DNA of 19,718 bases from Thermoleophilia bacterium (GCA_013362295.1 JABFWJ010000470.1:1-19718); one strand, 5' to 3'. Positions 1-6,405 are shown, counted from the stretch's first letter. Numbers and translations are program-made. Notes: generated by a model from the sequence alone, not told the origin.

Positions 1-103
1 CGACGGCGGCGCCCGCCCGCTCCATCAGCTCCTCGAGTGGTCCCTGATGCGCCTCCACGGCGAGCCGCGTCTCCTCCGCCGTGAGACGAGGCTCCCACCT
101 CAT
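1..103 (-). CDS. nnrE: NAD(P)H-hydrate epimerase / YjeF N-terminal domain protein, 5' end only
   Basis: The first 34 residues of a gene run off the left edge. They read MRWEPRLTAEETRL, then ELMERAGAAV. The pattern LTAEE followed some 20 residues later by LMERAG is the usual opening of YjeF_N proteins, which epimerise damaged NAD(P)H hydrates for metabolite repair. The ATG at 103 is preceded by GGAG seven bases upstream. It lies 31 bp downstream of the acpS stop, and acpS followed by nnrE/nnrD (often one fused protein with an ADP-dependent dehydratase) is a common actinobacterial order. The catalytic part lies outside the window, so fused and unfused forms cannot be told apart. The identification rests on a short motif plus context. 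Confidence 0.7.
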   Translation of the reverse strand, partial: MRWEPRLTAEETRLAVEAHQGPLEELMERAGAAV

Positions 104-134
104 TGGGCGGCTCCGTCGAGCCTACGCCGCCGAC

Positions 135-494
135 TCACTCGACGACCACCGCGACCGCCGCGGCGAGCTCGCGCGCGTGCGTCATCGACAGCTCGATCCT
201 CGCCGCTCCGATCTTCTCGGCGAAGCGCGCGGTGCGGCCGCTCAGGTACACGCCCGGCTTCGGCCGGCCGCGCACCTCGATCTCCTTCCACGTGAAGTGG
301 ACGCCGCAGCCGAGCGCCTTGCCGACCGCCTCCTTCGCGGCGAACCGGCCCGCGTAGTGCTGCGGCGGGTTCGGCTTCGAGTCGCAGTACGCGCGCTCCG
401 CCTCCGTGAAGCAGCGCTCCTTGAAGCTCTCGCCGTGACGCGCGAGCGCGCGCCGCACCCGCTCGATCTCGATCAGGTCGACTCCGATCTTCAA
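135..494 (-). CDS. acpS: holo-[acyl-carrier-protein] synthase
   Basis: A 119-residue protein of normal AcpS length. It transfers 4'-phosphopantetheine from CoA to the serine of acyl carrier protein, activating fatty-acid synthesis. The N-terminus has GVDLIEIERV with the metal-binding Asp at about residue 6. The second signature is GRFAAKEAVGKALG, with the metal-binding Glu at about residue 55. The protein ends in the usual Ala/Val-rich strand after SMTHARE. The start is read as TTG at 494 because translation there begins exactly at the conserved KIGVDLIEI; no ATG or GTG lies close by. The TTG is 8 bp beyond the HAD stop codon, so the two genes are probably co-translated. The nnrE-like gene follows 31 bp downstream. 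Confidence 0.93.
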   Translation of the reverse strand: MKIGVDLIEIERVRRALARHGESFKERCFTEAERAYCDSKPNPPQHYAGRFAAKEAVGKALGCGVHFTWKEIEVRGRPKPGVYLSGRTARFAEKIGAARIELSMTHARELAAAVAVVVE

Positions 495-502
495 TAGAGG
501 CT

Positions 503-1279
503 CTAAGGGTTCTGCTCCAGCCAGTCGGGGACCTGCGCAATCGACGAGACGATGCCGTCGGGCTGCACCGACGAGCGCTCGACCTCGTCGGGCCGGAACT
601 TGCCGGTGCGGACGAGGAGCGTCTTCATGCCGTGCTTCTGGGCCCCCACGATGTCGTTCTCGAGATCGTCGCCGATCATCCACGTCAGGCCGGGCTCCGC
701 GTCGAGCGCCTCGAGCGCAGCCGCGAAATACGCGTTGCTCGGCTTGCCGAGCACGTTCGCCTCGATGTCCGCGGCGTACTCGAGCCCGGCGACGAAGGCG
801 CCCGCGTCGAGCCGCGCGCCGTCGGCCGTCTGCCACCAGCGGTTCTTGTGCAGGCAGTAGAGCTCGGCGCCGGCCTCCAGCTCGTGGAAGGCGCGGTTGA
901 GATTGAGGTAGGAGAAGATCCGCCCGGTCTCCTCTCCCTCGTCGGCGCCGCCCAGGAGCACGGCGTCGACGTTCATCCCGACGAGCTGTAGCCCTTCGAG
1001 GTCGTCGAGCATGCCCGGCATCGTCAACGCCAGCACGCGCTTGCCGCTGAGCACGCGCGCCGCAACGGCACCCGTCGTCTGCAGCTCGTCGTCGTCGACC
1101 TCGATGCTCATCGACCGCAGCTGCCTGCCGATCTCCGCGCGCGAGCGAGTGGTGGAGTTCGTCACGAGCCGCAGCCGGTGGCCGTCGGCGCGCAGCCGGC
1201 GCACGGCGGCGGCCGCTCCTGCGATGGGCGCGCCCGAAACGTGCAGGACGCCGTCCACGTCCAGGAGAATTGCGGCCAT
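503..1279 (-). CDS. HAD-superfamily phosphatase, class IIA (NagD/HDHD2-like)
   Basis: A 258-residue cytosolic hydrolase. Motif I is LLDVDGVL with nucleophile Asp7 and acid Asp9. Motif II is the Thr in LVTNSTTRS. A C2-type cap fills the middle, the motif III lysine lies in GKPSNAYF, and motif IV is GDDLENDIVGAQ. The layout and length fit NagD/HDHD2-type phosphatases acting on small phosphorylated metabolites; the substrate cannot be read from sequence. The ATG at 1279 is chosen because the family begins a few residues before DVDG. That ATG shares the four bases CATG with the divergent ArfB-like gene. There is no Shine-Dalgarno, but TAGACT lies 8 nt upstream, which suggests a leaderless or nearly leaderless transcript. 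The stop is 8 bp before acpS, so this gene probably heads the acpS run. Confidence 0.88.
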   Translation of the reverse strand: MAAILLDVDGVLHVSGAPIAGAAAAVRRLRADGHRLRLVTNSTTRSRAEIGRQLRSMSIEVDDDELQTTGAVAARVLSGKRVLALTMPGMLDDLEGLQLVGMNVDAVLLGGADEGEETGRIFSYLNLNRAFHELEAGAELYCLHKNRWWQTADGARLDAGAFVAGLEYAADIEANVLGKPSNAYFAAALEALDAEPGLTWMIGDDLENDIVGAQKHGMKTLLVRTGKFRPDEVERSSVQPDGIVSSIAQVPDWLEQNP

Positions 1280-1661
1280 GGACAGCGAGTCTATTCGGTC
1301 CGAGATTGCCTTCCGGTTCTCGCGCTCGAGCGGTCCGGGCGGCCAGCACGCGCAGAAGAGCTCGACGCGCGCGGAGGCGCTCTTCGACGTCGAGGAGTCG
1401 ACTGGGCTCTCGGCCGCCGAGCGGCAGCGAGTGCTCGCGACGCTCGGGCCCGTCGTCCGCGCGGTCGCCCAGGACGAGCGCTCGCAGCTCCGCAACCGCG
1501 AGCTCGCGACCGACCGGATCCTCGAGCAGCTGCGCGAGGCGACGAAGGTGCGGCGGCCGCGGCGGCCGACGAAGCCGACCGCAGCATCCGAGGAACGGCG
1601 GCTCGAGGAGAAGAAGCGCCGCGGGCAGACGAAGCGGCTGCGCCGTTCGACGGACGAGTAA
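1278..1661 (+). CDS. arfB: ArfB/YaeJ-like peptidyl-tRNA hydrolase (RF-1 domain protein)
   Basis: A 127-residue class-I release-factor-like protein. It contains SSGPGGQHAQKSSTRAEA, with the catalytic GGQ at residues 21-23 that hydrolyses peptidyl-tRNA, and a long basic tail (about residues 90-127: KVRRPRRP, then EEKKRRGQTKRLRRS). In ArfB that tail enters the empty mRNA channel, so the likely role is rescue of stalled ribosomes. The usual GGQHVNK is GGQHAQK here. The length is typical and there is no codon-recognition domain, unlike prfA/prfB. The ATG at 1278 starts about nine residues before FRFSRSSG, as in relatives, and AGGAG lies 10 nt upstream inside the HAD gene. The gene diverges from HAD through a shared CATG. 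Confidence 0.88.
   Translation: MDSESIRSEIAFRFSRSSGPGGQHAQKSSTRAEALFDVEESTGLSAAERQRVLATLGPVVRAVAQDERSQLRNRELATDRILEQLREATKVRRPRRPTKPTAASEERRLEEKKRRGQTKRLRRSTDE
1288..1293 (-). promoter_or_regulatory. candidate -10 element for the HAD gene
   Basis: TAGACT on the minus strand fits TAnnnT and ends 8 nt before the HAD ATG, so transcription would start at or just before the start codon. It lies inside the coding region of the divergent ArfB-like gene. No convincing -35 box is visible. Inference from position only. Confidence 0.35.
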
Positions 1662-1672
1662 GACCGCCGGTC

Positions 1673-1698
1673 GAGCAGGGTGCAGGAGCAGGGTGCAG
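1673..1698. repeat. tandem 13-bp direct repeat, two perfect copies
   Basis: GAGCAGGGTGCAG occurs at 1673-1685 and again at 1686-1698 with no spacer. It fills the short gap between the ArfB-like stop and the stop of the convergent MFS pseudogene. It does not form an obvious terminator hairpin. It is probably a replication-slippage product. Confidence 0.8.
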
Positions 1699-1703
1699 TC
1701 AGC

Positions 1704-2983
1704 TCACACGGGGACCGGTGTCGGTGCCCGGCCGAACGAGTCGAACCGTTTTCCGTGCGCAGGATCTCGCGCGTCGACGACCTGCGGCTCGGGCCGAACC
1801 GTGCTCGGCTGACGCGGAATTCGAAGCGAGATCACGACGGCGATCGCCCCGAGACCCCCGGCGAGCAGATAGATGCCACGCGCGCCGAGCGGAGCCAATA
1901 CGAGACCGCCGACGAGCAGCGAGATGCCAATGGCGCTGTTGATGATCCCCTCGACCGCCGCGAGGGTTCGACCCTGAACCTGAGCGGGTGACCAGCGTTG
2001 AACCATCTGCACGATTGCGATGTTGAGGAGTGCGTTTCCGACACCTCCGATGACGAACAGAAGCGCCACCGCCGCGAAGATCGGGATCGCCCCGCTGAGG
2101 CCGATCCCCGCTGTGAGGAGGGCACCGCCGGAGATGAGTGCTCGGCGTTCGAGGTGTGCATCGGCAATACGAGACGCCAACCTGCCTCCCGTGATCTGGC
2201 CGCTGCCCCAGGCTGCCACGGCGATCCCGAAGCCGATCCGGCCGGCTCCAATGTGGACGAACAGCGGAAACTCGGCAACGTTCGCCATGCCGAGACCGAG
2301 CGCGAGAAGAGCGGCGCTCGACGTCGCAAGGCGGAGCGTTCGCTGGCCGAAGAGAAACGCCACTCCCTTCAGCGCTCCGCGATGCTCCGGGTCATGACGG
2401 CCTTCGGCCACGAACCGACCTCTGATCGACGACGCAAGCACGGCCGAGACAACGAAGGAGAACGCGTTGAGAAGGAACGCCGTGGACGCGCCGAAGCTCG
2501 CCACGAGGACGCCGCCGAACGCCGCGCCAATCAGCATCCCTCCCGAAGACCCCATCGCGAGAGTCCCGTTTGCCCACCCCCGGCGCTCCGCGGGAACGAG
2601 CATTGTCAGGAGCGCTCCCGAAGCGGGACTGAACGGCGCTTCCGCAATCCCGGCGACCGCAGCAAGCGCGACCAGCGACGGCAGTGAACGCACCTGGCTG
2701 ATCGCGACAAAGCAGCCTGCCGCAGCCAGGTCCGAGCCAACCATGACGATGCGGCGATCGAAGTAGTCGCCAAGCATCCCGCCCACGGGCTCGCAATCAC
2801 GCGCGCTCCCAACGCCGCAAGCAGGGCGGCCGAGATCCAGATCCCTGATCCGCCCGATCGTTCGTAGATCAGCGCGATCAGGGCGATGTACGCCGCTTGG
2901 GTGCCGGCCCAGGAAACGAGGCGGGCGAGCGCGAGCCGCCGAACGGCACCCTCGTGACCTCCCCACGACCCCATCTCTCGCAC
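1704..2983 (-). pseudogene. MFS exporter (MFS_3-like), interrupted by a single-base frameshift
   Basis: The N-terminal part, from GTG 2983, reads VRRLALARLVSWAGTQAAY and then ALLAALGARVIASPWAG. That frame is lost near 2778-2784. The rest continues in another frame as MLGDYFDRRIVMVGSDL and runs through about ten more hydrophobic segments to a stop at 1704. Joined, SPWAG-MLGDYFDRR is the conserved loop between helices 2 and 3 of MFS drug/siderophore exporters. The span is 1280 nt, one base short of 427 codons, so one missing base in the CCCGCCC tract explains everything. The gene may be dead, or the assembly may carry an indel. The intact product would be a 12-helix proton-driven exporter of about 426 residues; its substrate is unknown. 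GTG 2983 is preferred over ATG 2974 because GGAGG sits 7 nt before it. Confidence 0.8.
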
Positions 2984-2990
2984 TCTAGAA

Positions 2991-2995
2991 CCTCC
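2991..2995 (-). promoter_or_regulatory. Shine-Dalgarno site deciding the MFS start
   Basis: GGAGG on the minus strand lies 7 nt before GTG 2983 and 16 nt before ATG 2974. This favours the GTG. It is one of the few strong ribosome-binding sites in a window where most starts lack one. Confidence 0.6.
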
Positions 2996-3056
2996 ACCAT
3001 CCCGACCGTCGTGAGGGTTGCGGACCTCATCGGCCGCGGAGTGCGTATTCATCGAC

Positions 3057-4082
3057 GTGCGTACGCTCGTCTTCCTCTCGATCGTCGTCACGTCGGGCGT
3101 GCTCGCGACGACGGCGGCGGCCGACGGGCTGCCGGTGCTCGGGATCGACGTCGGCCAGGTCGGCGTCACCGTTCCGGGAAGCCCCGAGCGCATCGTCACG
3201 ATCAACGAGGGAAGGTGGACGCTCGTCGAACGGATCGCGCGGAGCGGCGGGCGCGTGCGCGGGTTCACGCGCGTGAAGGGCACCTTCACGATTCCGGCCG
3301 TCGCCTATGACAGCTCGGCGAGCGGGCTCTCGGCGGACGGAAAGACGCTCGTGCTGATCGAGCCGCGCCGCGCGTTCCCGCGGGCAACGACAAGGTTTGC
3401 GCTGCTCGACGCCCGGGGTCTCGGGCTGTACCGCACGATCACGCTGCGCGGCGACTTCAGCTTCGACGCGCTCTCGCCGCACGGGTGGACGATGTACCTC
3501 GTCAACTACACGCGACCGAGCGATCCGACGCGCTACAGCGTCCGCGCCTACGACCTCCGCGCGAACCGCCTGCTGCCGAAGCCGATCGTCGATCCCGCCG
3601 AGCACTCCGACAAGATGCGCGGCTCGCCGATCACCCGGTTGATGAGCGCAGACGGCCGTTGGGCGTACACGCTCTACGACGGCGCAGGCTCGGAGCCGTT
3701 CGTGCACGCACTCGACACCGCGAGGGGCACGGCGCACTGCATCGACCTGGAGATGCTCGCCGGCCGGGCCGACCTCTGGTCGCTCGAGCTCCGCGGCGGT
3801 GCGGCGGGAAAGCCTGTCCGCGTCGTCTCGTCCGGCTCACCTGTCGCGGTCCTCGACACGACGACCTTCGCGGCGAGCGTCCCGCGCACGCACGGCCGGC
3901 CCTGGGCGCTCTTCATCGCCGCGCTCCTCGGCGTCCTCGCGCTGGTTACTGTCCCGGCATGGGTGCGGGGGTCTGATGGACGAGCACGCGCGGATCATCG
4001 ACGAGGCGCGCAAGCGCGTCGCCTCCGGCCGCGAGGTCGATCCCGCGGCCTTCGAGTCGCGGATCCGCGCCGCCGGGGGTGA
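3057..4082 (+). CDS. uncharacterised exported beta-rich protein with C-terminal membrane anchor
   Basis: Function not recognised. From GTG 3057 the protein opens with a signal peptide (MRTLVFLSIVVTSGVLATTA, then AAA). A region of about 270 residues follows with repeating strand-turn patterns (SADGKTLVLIEP, FDALSPHGWTMYLVNY, MSADGRWAYTLYDGAG), resembling YVTN/WD-type propeller blades. A single hydrophobic helix (PWALFIAALLGVLALVTV) comes near residue 290. This suggests a type I membrane protein with an outside beta domain. As read, the frame continues 35 codons into the next gene with an Arg-rich tail that looks like out-of-frame translation. One more G in the G5 tract at 3967-3971 would end it at residue 306, with TGA overlapping the next ATG (TGATG). 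I think that shorter form is the natural one. A TTG at 3018 is a possible but less likely start. TATTCA lies 5 nt before the GTG. Confidence 0.72.
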   Translation: MRTLVFLSIVVTSGVLATTAAADGLPVLGIDVGQVGVTVPGSPERIVTINEGRWTLVERIARSGGRVRGFTRVKGTFTIPAVAYDSSASGLSADGKTLVLIEPRRAFPRATTRFALLDARGLGLYRTITLRGDFSFDALSPHGWTMYLVNYTRPSDPTRYSVRAYDLRANRLLPKPIVDPAEHSDKMRGSPITRLMSADGRWAYTLYDGAGSEPFVHALDTARGTAHCIDLEMLAGRADLWSLELRGGAAGKPVRVVSSGSPVAVLDTTTFAASVPRTHGRPWALFIAALLGVLALVTVPAWVRGSDGRARADHRRGAQARRLRPRGRSRGLRVADPRRRG

Positions 4083-4542
4083 CTCGGAGCGCGCGCTGGC
4101 GCAGCTCGCGCGGGTGCTGTCGGTGGCACGGGCCCGCGCGCTCGTGTCGGGCCCGCCGGCACGTGAGCAGGAGCAGCGGGCCAACCCGGTTCGGCGGCCG
4201 CCTGCGCTCCGGACGAAACCCACGATCACCGGCAACATGGACGTCGGCCGCGAGCGCCGAGACGACACCTTCGTTCTCACGTGGAAGCTCGAGCCGAAGG
4301 TCACGGCGTGGGACGTGCTCATCAGCGAGCGCCCGGATGTGCGGGGCGAATACGTCGTACGCGAGGAACTGTCGCTGCCGGGCGGCGCGACCACGCTCGA
4401 GCTGCCGCTCGGCGATGCCCCGCTGCGCGTGCATCTGCTGGGCCGTGACCGCGGCGGCCGGCTCGTCCGGCGGGCGATCGTGTCGGCCCTCACCCGCGAC
4501 GGCTGGGCGGTGCGCTGGGAACGCCGGCCCAGCGCGTCGTAA
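3976..4542 (+). CDS. uncharacterised protein with helical N-terminus and Fn3-like C-terminal domain
   Basis: A 188-residue soluble protein with no signal peptide or membrane segment. Residues 1-60 look helical (IIDEARKRVASG, RALAQLARVLSVARARAL). A basic, Pro-rich linker follows (ANPVRRPPALRTKP). Residues about 85-185 have alternating strands (FVLTWKLEPKVTAWDVLIS, GGATTLELPLG, LRVHLLGRD) like a fibronectin type III fold. The start is ATG 3976. It overlaps the end of the preceding membrane-protein frame, and a TGA in a third frame forms TGATG with it, pointing to translational coupling. This implies the two proteins act together, the second on the cytoplasmic side. The cupin gene follows 9 bp later. 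No enzymatic motif is visible and I do not assign a function. Confidence 0.72.
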   Translation: MDEHARIIDEARKRVASGREVDPAAFESRIRAAGGDSERALAQLARVLSVARARALVSGPPAREQEQRANPVRRPPALRTKPTITGNMDVGRERRDDTFVLTWKLEPKVTAWDVLISERPDVRGEYVVREELSLPGGATTLELPLGDAPLRVHLLGRDRGGRLVRRAIVSALTRDGWAVRWERRPSAS

Positions 4543-4545
4543 GAT
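4540..4545 (+). promoter_or_regulatory. candidate -10 element for the cupin gene
   Basis: TAAGAT overlaps the stop codon of the Fn3-like gene and ends 6 nt before the cupin GTG start. A transcript from it would be leaderless. The cupin has no Shine-Dalgarno site. No clear -35 box is seen. Confidence 0.45.
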
Positions 4546-4551
4546 CGTCCC

Positions 4552-4917
4552 GTGGACGCGACGCACTACCGCTGGGACGACTTGCCGAAGGAGGCGCTGA
4601 AGCCGGACCTCCACCGCCGGCTGATCACCGGCGAGCGGATGATGCTCGCGCACGTCTATCTCGACCGGGGCGCGGTCGTCCCGAAGCACGCGCACGAGAA
4701 CGAGCAGCTCACCTACATCGTCGAGGGCGCGCTGCGCTTCTGGCTCGGAGACGACGAGTCCGAGGTGATCGACGTGCGGGCAGGCGAGGTACTCCACATC
4801 CCGTCGCACCTCCCGCACAAGGCAGAGGCGCTCGAGGACACGCTGGACGTCGACGTCTTCAGCCCGCCTCGCGCGGACTGGCTCGACGGCTCGGACGTCT
4901 ACCTCCGCGGCCGTTAG
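4552..4917 (+). CDS. small single-domain cupin protein
   Basis: A 121-residue one-domain cupin. Motif 1 is GAVVPKHAHENEQLTYIVEG (G40-G59), with metal ligands His46 and His48 and probably Glu51. Motif 2 is AGEVLHIPSHLPHKAEA, with His89 as the third histidine ligand. The metal-binding set is complete, so it probably binds a divalent metal and could be a small dioxygenase, isomerase or sensor; the substrate is not predictable. GTG 4552 is the only reasonable start and leaves a typical N-terminus. The gene follows the Fn3-like gene by 9 bp but may also have its own leaderless promoter. Its TAG stop overlaps the TAA stop of the opposite-strand hydrolase by four bases, leaving no room for an intergenic terminator. 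Confidence 0.88.
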   Translation: MDATHYRWDDLPKEALKPDLHRRLITGERMMLAHVYLDRGAVVPKHAHENEQLTYIVEGALRFWLGDDESEVIDVRAGEVLHIPSHLPHKAEALEDTLDVDVFSPPRADWLDGSDVYLRGR

Positions 4918-6197
4918 ACCCGCCGGTACAGGCGGCCGCCCGAGCGCAGCCAGACGATCGACCCGTCGGCGCCGCGGAGAAACTGCCCGCGCGACCCCTT
5001 CAGCGCTCCCTCTTCGATCGTCCAGCGGTCGGGCGCGTAGAAGAACGCCTCTCCGGGCGGGGGCGACGGCTGCGGCGGCGAGTCCTTCGCCGGAAACCCG
5101 CCGAGCATCTCCACGGCCACGTGCAACCTTCCGTTCCGCGGCGTCAGCGCCACCCGCGAGAGCGGCATCTCGTACGTGCCCGCGAACTCGTCGAGCGGCC
5201 CGAGGTCGACCGGCTCCAGCTCGGGGGCGCCGAGCCCGGCCGCATCGAGCGCCGAGAGGACGACACGGTTCCCGTTCGGCGAGTGGTTCGTGAGGACGAC
5301 CAACCCGAACCTGCGCGAGGGGACGAGCACGAGCATCGAGAGCTGCCCCATCGTCCCGCCGCCGTGCCGGATCGTGCCGTGGCGGTCCTCGCCGTACCAC
5401 GTCAGGCCGACCCACTCGCCCTCGGCGGCCGCCTCGGCCTGGCGCTCCTGCATCGGAGCGAGTGCGGCGGGCGGATCGAGATGAAGACGTGCGTATCTCA
5501 ACAGGTCCCTCGTGGTCGAGACGATGCCGCCCGCAGCGTGGGCCGACCGCCCGACCGCCCACGGCCGCGCGACCTTGAGATCGTCACCGTCGCCGGTGTG
5601 GCCGACTGCGAAGCGCTCCGCGATCACATCCCAGGGCCAGAAGGTCGTCTCGGTCAGCTGCAGCGGATCGAAGACGAGCTCCTTGACGACGTCCTCGTAC
5701 CGTCTGCCGGTCACCCGCTCGATCACGCGGCCGGCGAGCACGAAGCCGCTGTTGTTGTACGACCACAGCTCGCCGAGCGGCGTCAGCTGCGGCAGGCCTG
5801 CCATTCCGTCGACGTAGCGGGCGGCAGCGTCGTCGCCCCAGCCCGTGTCCTCGAAGTAGTCCCCGACCCACCCGCCCGTGTGCGAGAGCAGGTGGCGGAG
5901 GGTCACGCCGCCGGTCGCCGCCGCATCGGCGAGGGTCAGCTCGGGCACGTACTCGAGCACCGGCCGGTCGAGCTCGAGCAGGCCCTGGTCGACGAGCTGC
6001 AGGATTACGGTGCCGGTGAAGGTCTTGGTGATCGACCCTGTCTGGAACCGGGTGCCGAGCGTCACCTCGAGCGGGTTCTCGATGCTCGTGACGCCGAACC
6101 CCTCATGGCGCTCTTCGTCGCCGTCGAGCACCCCAACGGCGACACCGGGCACATCGAGCTCCTCCTGCGCCGCGCGCACCGCGTCGAAGACGTCCAC
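4914..6197 (-). CDS. serine hydrolase of the beta-lactamase / penicillin-binding-protein-like family
   Basis: A 427-residue protein of the Pfam Beta-lactamase type (class C beta-lactamase, esterase EstB, D-aminopeptidase relatives). The catalytic SxxK tetrad is SITK at residues 55-58, followed by the second motif YNN (Tyr147, Asn149) and a KTG-equivalent HGGGTMG near residue 280. A C-terminal domain of about 100 residues (PVDLGPLDEFAGTYEMPL onward) resembles the lipocalin-like or DUF3471-type tails of this family. No signal peptide is visible, so it is probably cytosolic. The substrate is unknown; calling it an antibiotic resistance gene would not be justified. GTG 6197 begins MDVFDAVRAAQEELDVPG, the normal family start. 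There is no Shine-Dalgarno; TAGGCT lies 6 nt upstream. The start abuts the permease remnant. Confidence 0.88.
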   Translation of the reverse strand: MDVFDAVRAAQEELDVPGVAVGVLDGDEERHEGFGVTSIENPLEVTLGTRFQTGSITKTFTGTVILQLVDQGLLELDRPVLEYVPELTLADAAATGGVTLRHLLSHTGGWVGDYFEDTGWGDDAAARYVDGMAGLPQLTPLGELWSYNNSGFVLAGRVIERVTGRRYEDVVKELVFDPLQLTETTFWPWDVIAERFAVGHTGDGDDLKVARPWAVGRSAHAAGGIVSTTRDLLRYARLHLDPPAALAPMQERQAEAAAEGEWVGLTWYGEDRHGTIRHGGGTMGQLSMLVLVPSRRFGLVVLTNHSPNGNRVVLSALDAAGLGAPELEPVDLGPLDEFAGTYEMPLSRVALTPRNGRLHVAVEMLGGFPAKDSPPQPSPPPGEAFFYAPDRWTIEEGALKGSRGQFLRGADGSIVWLRSGGRLYRRV

Positions 6198-6203
6198 GGC
6201 GCG

Positions 6204-6209
6204 AGCCTA
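6204..6209 (-). promoter_or_regulatory. candidate -10 element for the serine hydrolase
   Basis: TAGGCT on the minus strand, with six nt (CGCGCC) before GTG 6197, gives the same spacing as the cupin and guaB cases. TCGAGC lies 17 nt further upstream as a weak -35 candidate. Confidence 0.4.
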
Positions 6210-6379
6210 ACGCGAGCGCGCGAGCCGCTCGACCGCCCCTACTCCCGAGCGTGCGCTCGAGCCGGGTGCGCGGGACCCAGGCCTGGACGAACCCCCGACA
6301 GGGCGAAGCCGAGCACGAGCGCCCACCAGACCTCCCAGGCCATGCGGGCGGCGTTCAGCAGTCCGTCGACGATCCACAT
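6204..6379 (-). pseudogene. truncated and frameshifted DUF318/ArsP-type permease, N-terminal remnant
   Basis: From ATG 6379 the minus strand reads MWIVDGLLNAARMAWEVWWA, then LVLGFALSG. This is the first transmembrane segment typical of the COG0701 permease family (WEVWWALVLGFALSG). The frame then slips at the C5/G5 tract 6292-6296. Dropping one G restores FVQAWVPRTRLERTLGSRGG, which is the expected continuation of this family (GFALSG.VQA.V....LERTLG). After about 60 of some 300 residues the homology ends at the promoter of the serine hydrolase. The conserved membrane core is absent, so this is a remnant whatever the cause of the frameshift. Family members are thought to export metal(loid)s or other small substrates. 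The start codon lies within a CsoR-type palindrome. The exact right-hand breakpoint near 6200-6215 is uncertain. Confidence 0.68.
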
Positions 6380-6394
6380 ACCCCTCGGGGTATG
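6377..6394. promoter_or_regulatory. CsoR-family-like operator palindrome
   Basis: CATACCCCTCGGGGTATG has 8-bp perfect arms around a TC centre. A G/C tract flanked by ATA/TAT is the hallmark of operators bound by CsoR/CstR-type (DUF156) repressors, which sense copper(I), persulfide or related signals. It overlaps the start codon of the permease remnant, a gene type often controlled this way. No CsoR-type repressor is encoded in the window, so the site would be an orphan or served from elsewhere. The palindrome is directly seen; the binding protein is inferred. Confidence 0.55.
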
Positions 6395-6405
6395 CGAGGC
6401 GTCAA

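Noticed and set aside
3946..5562. Minus-strand frame opposite the Fn3-like and cupin genes and overlapping the hydrolase
   Set aside because: It has Arg/Ala-rich low-complexity composition and no family pattern. The cupin and SxxK hydrolase motifs identify the true frames.
4914..6197. Calling the SxxK protein a beta-lactamase resistance gene
   Set aside because: No signal peptide, and the family includes many esterases and peptidases. Sequence alone does not show antibiotic hydrolysis.
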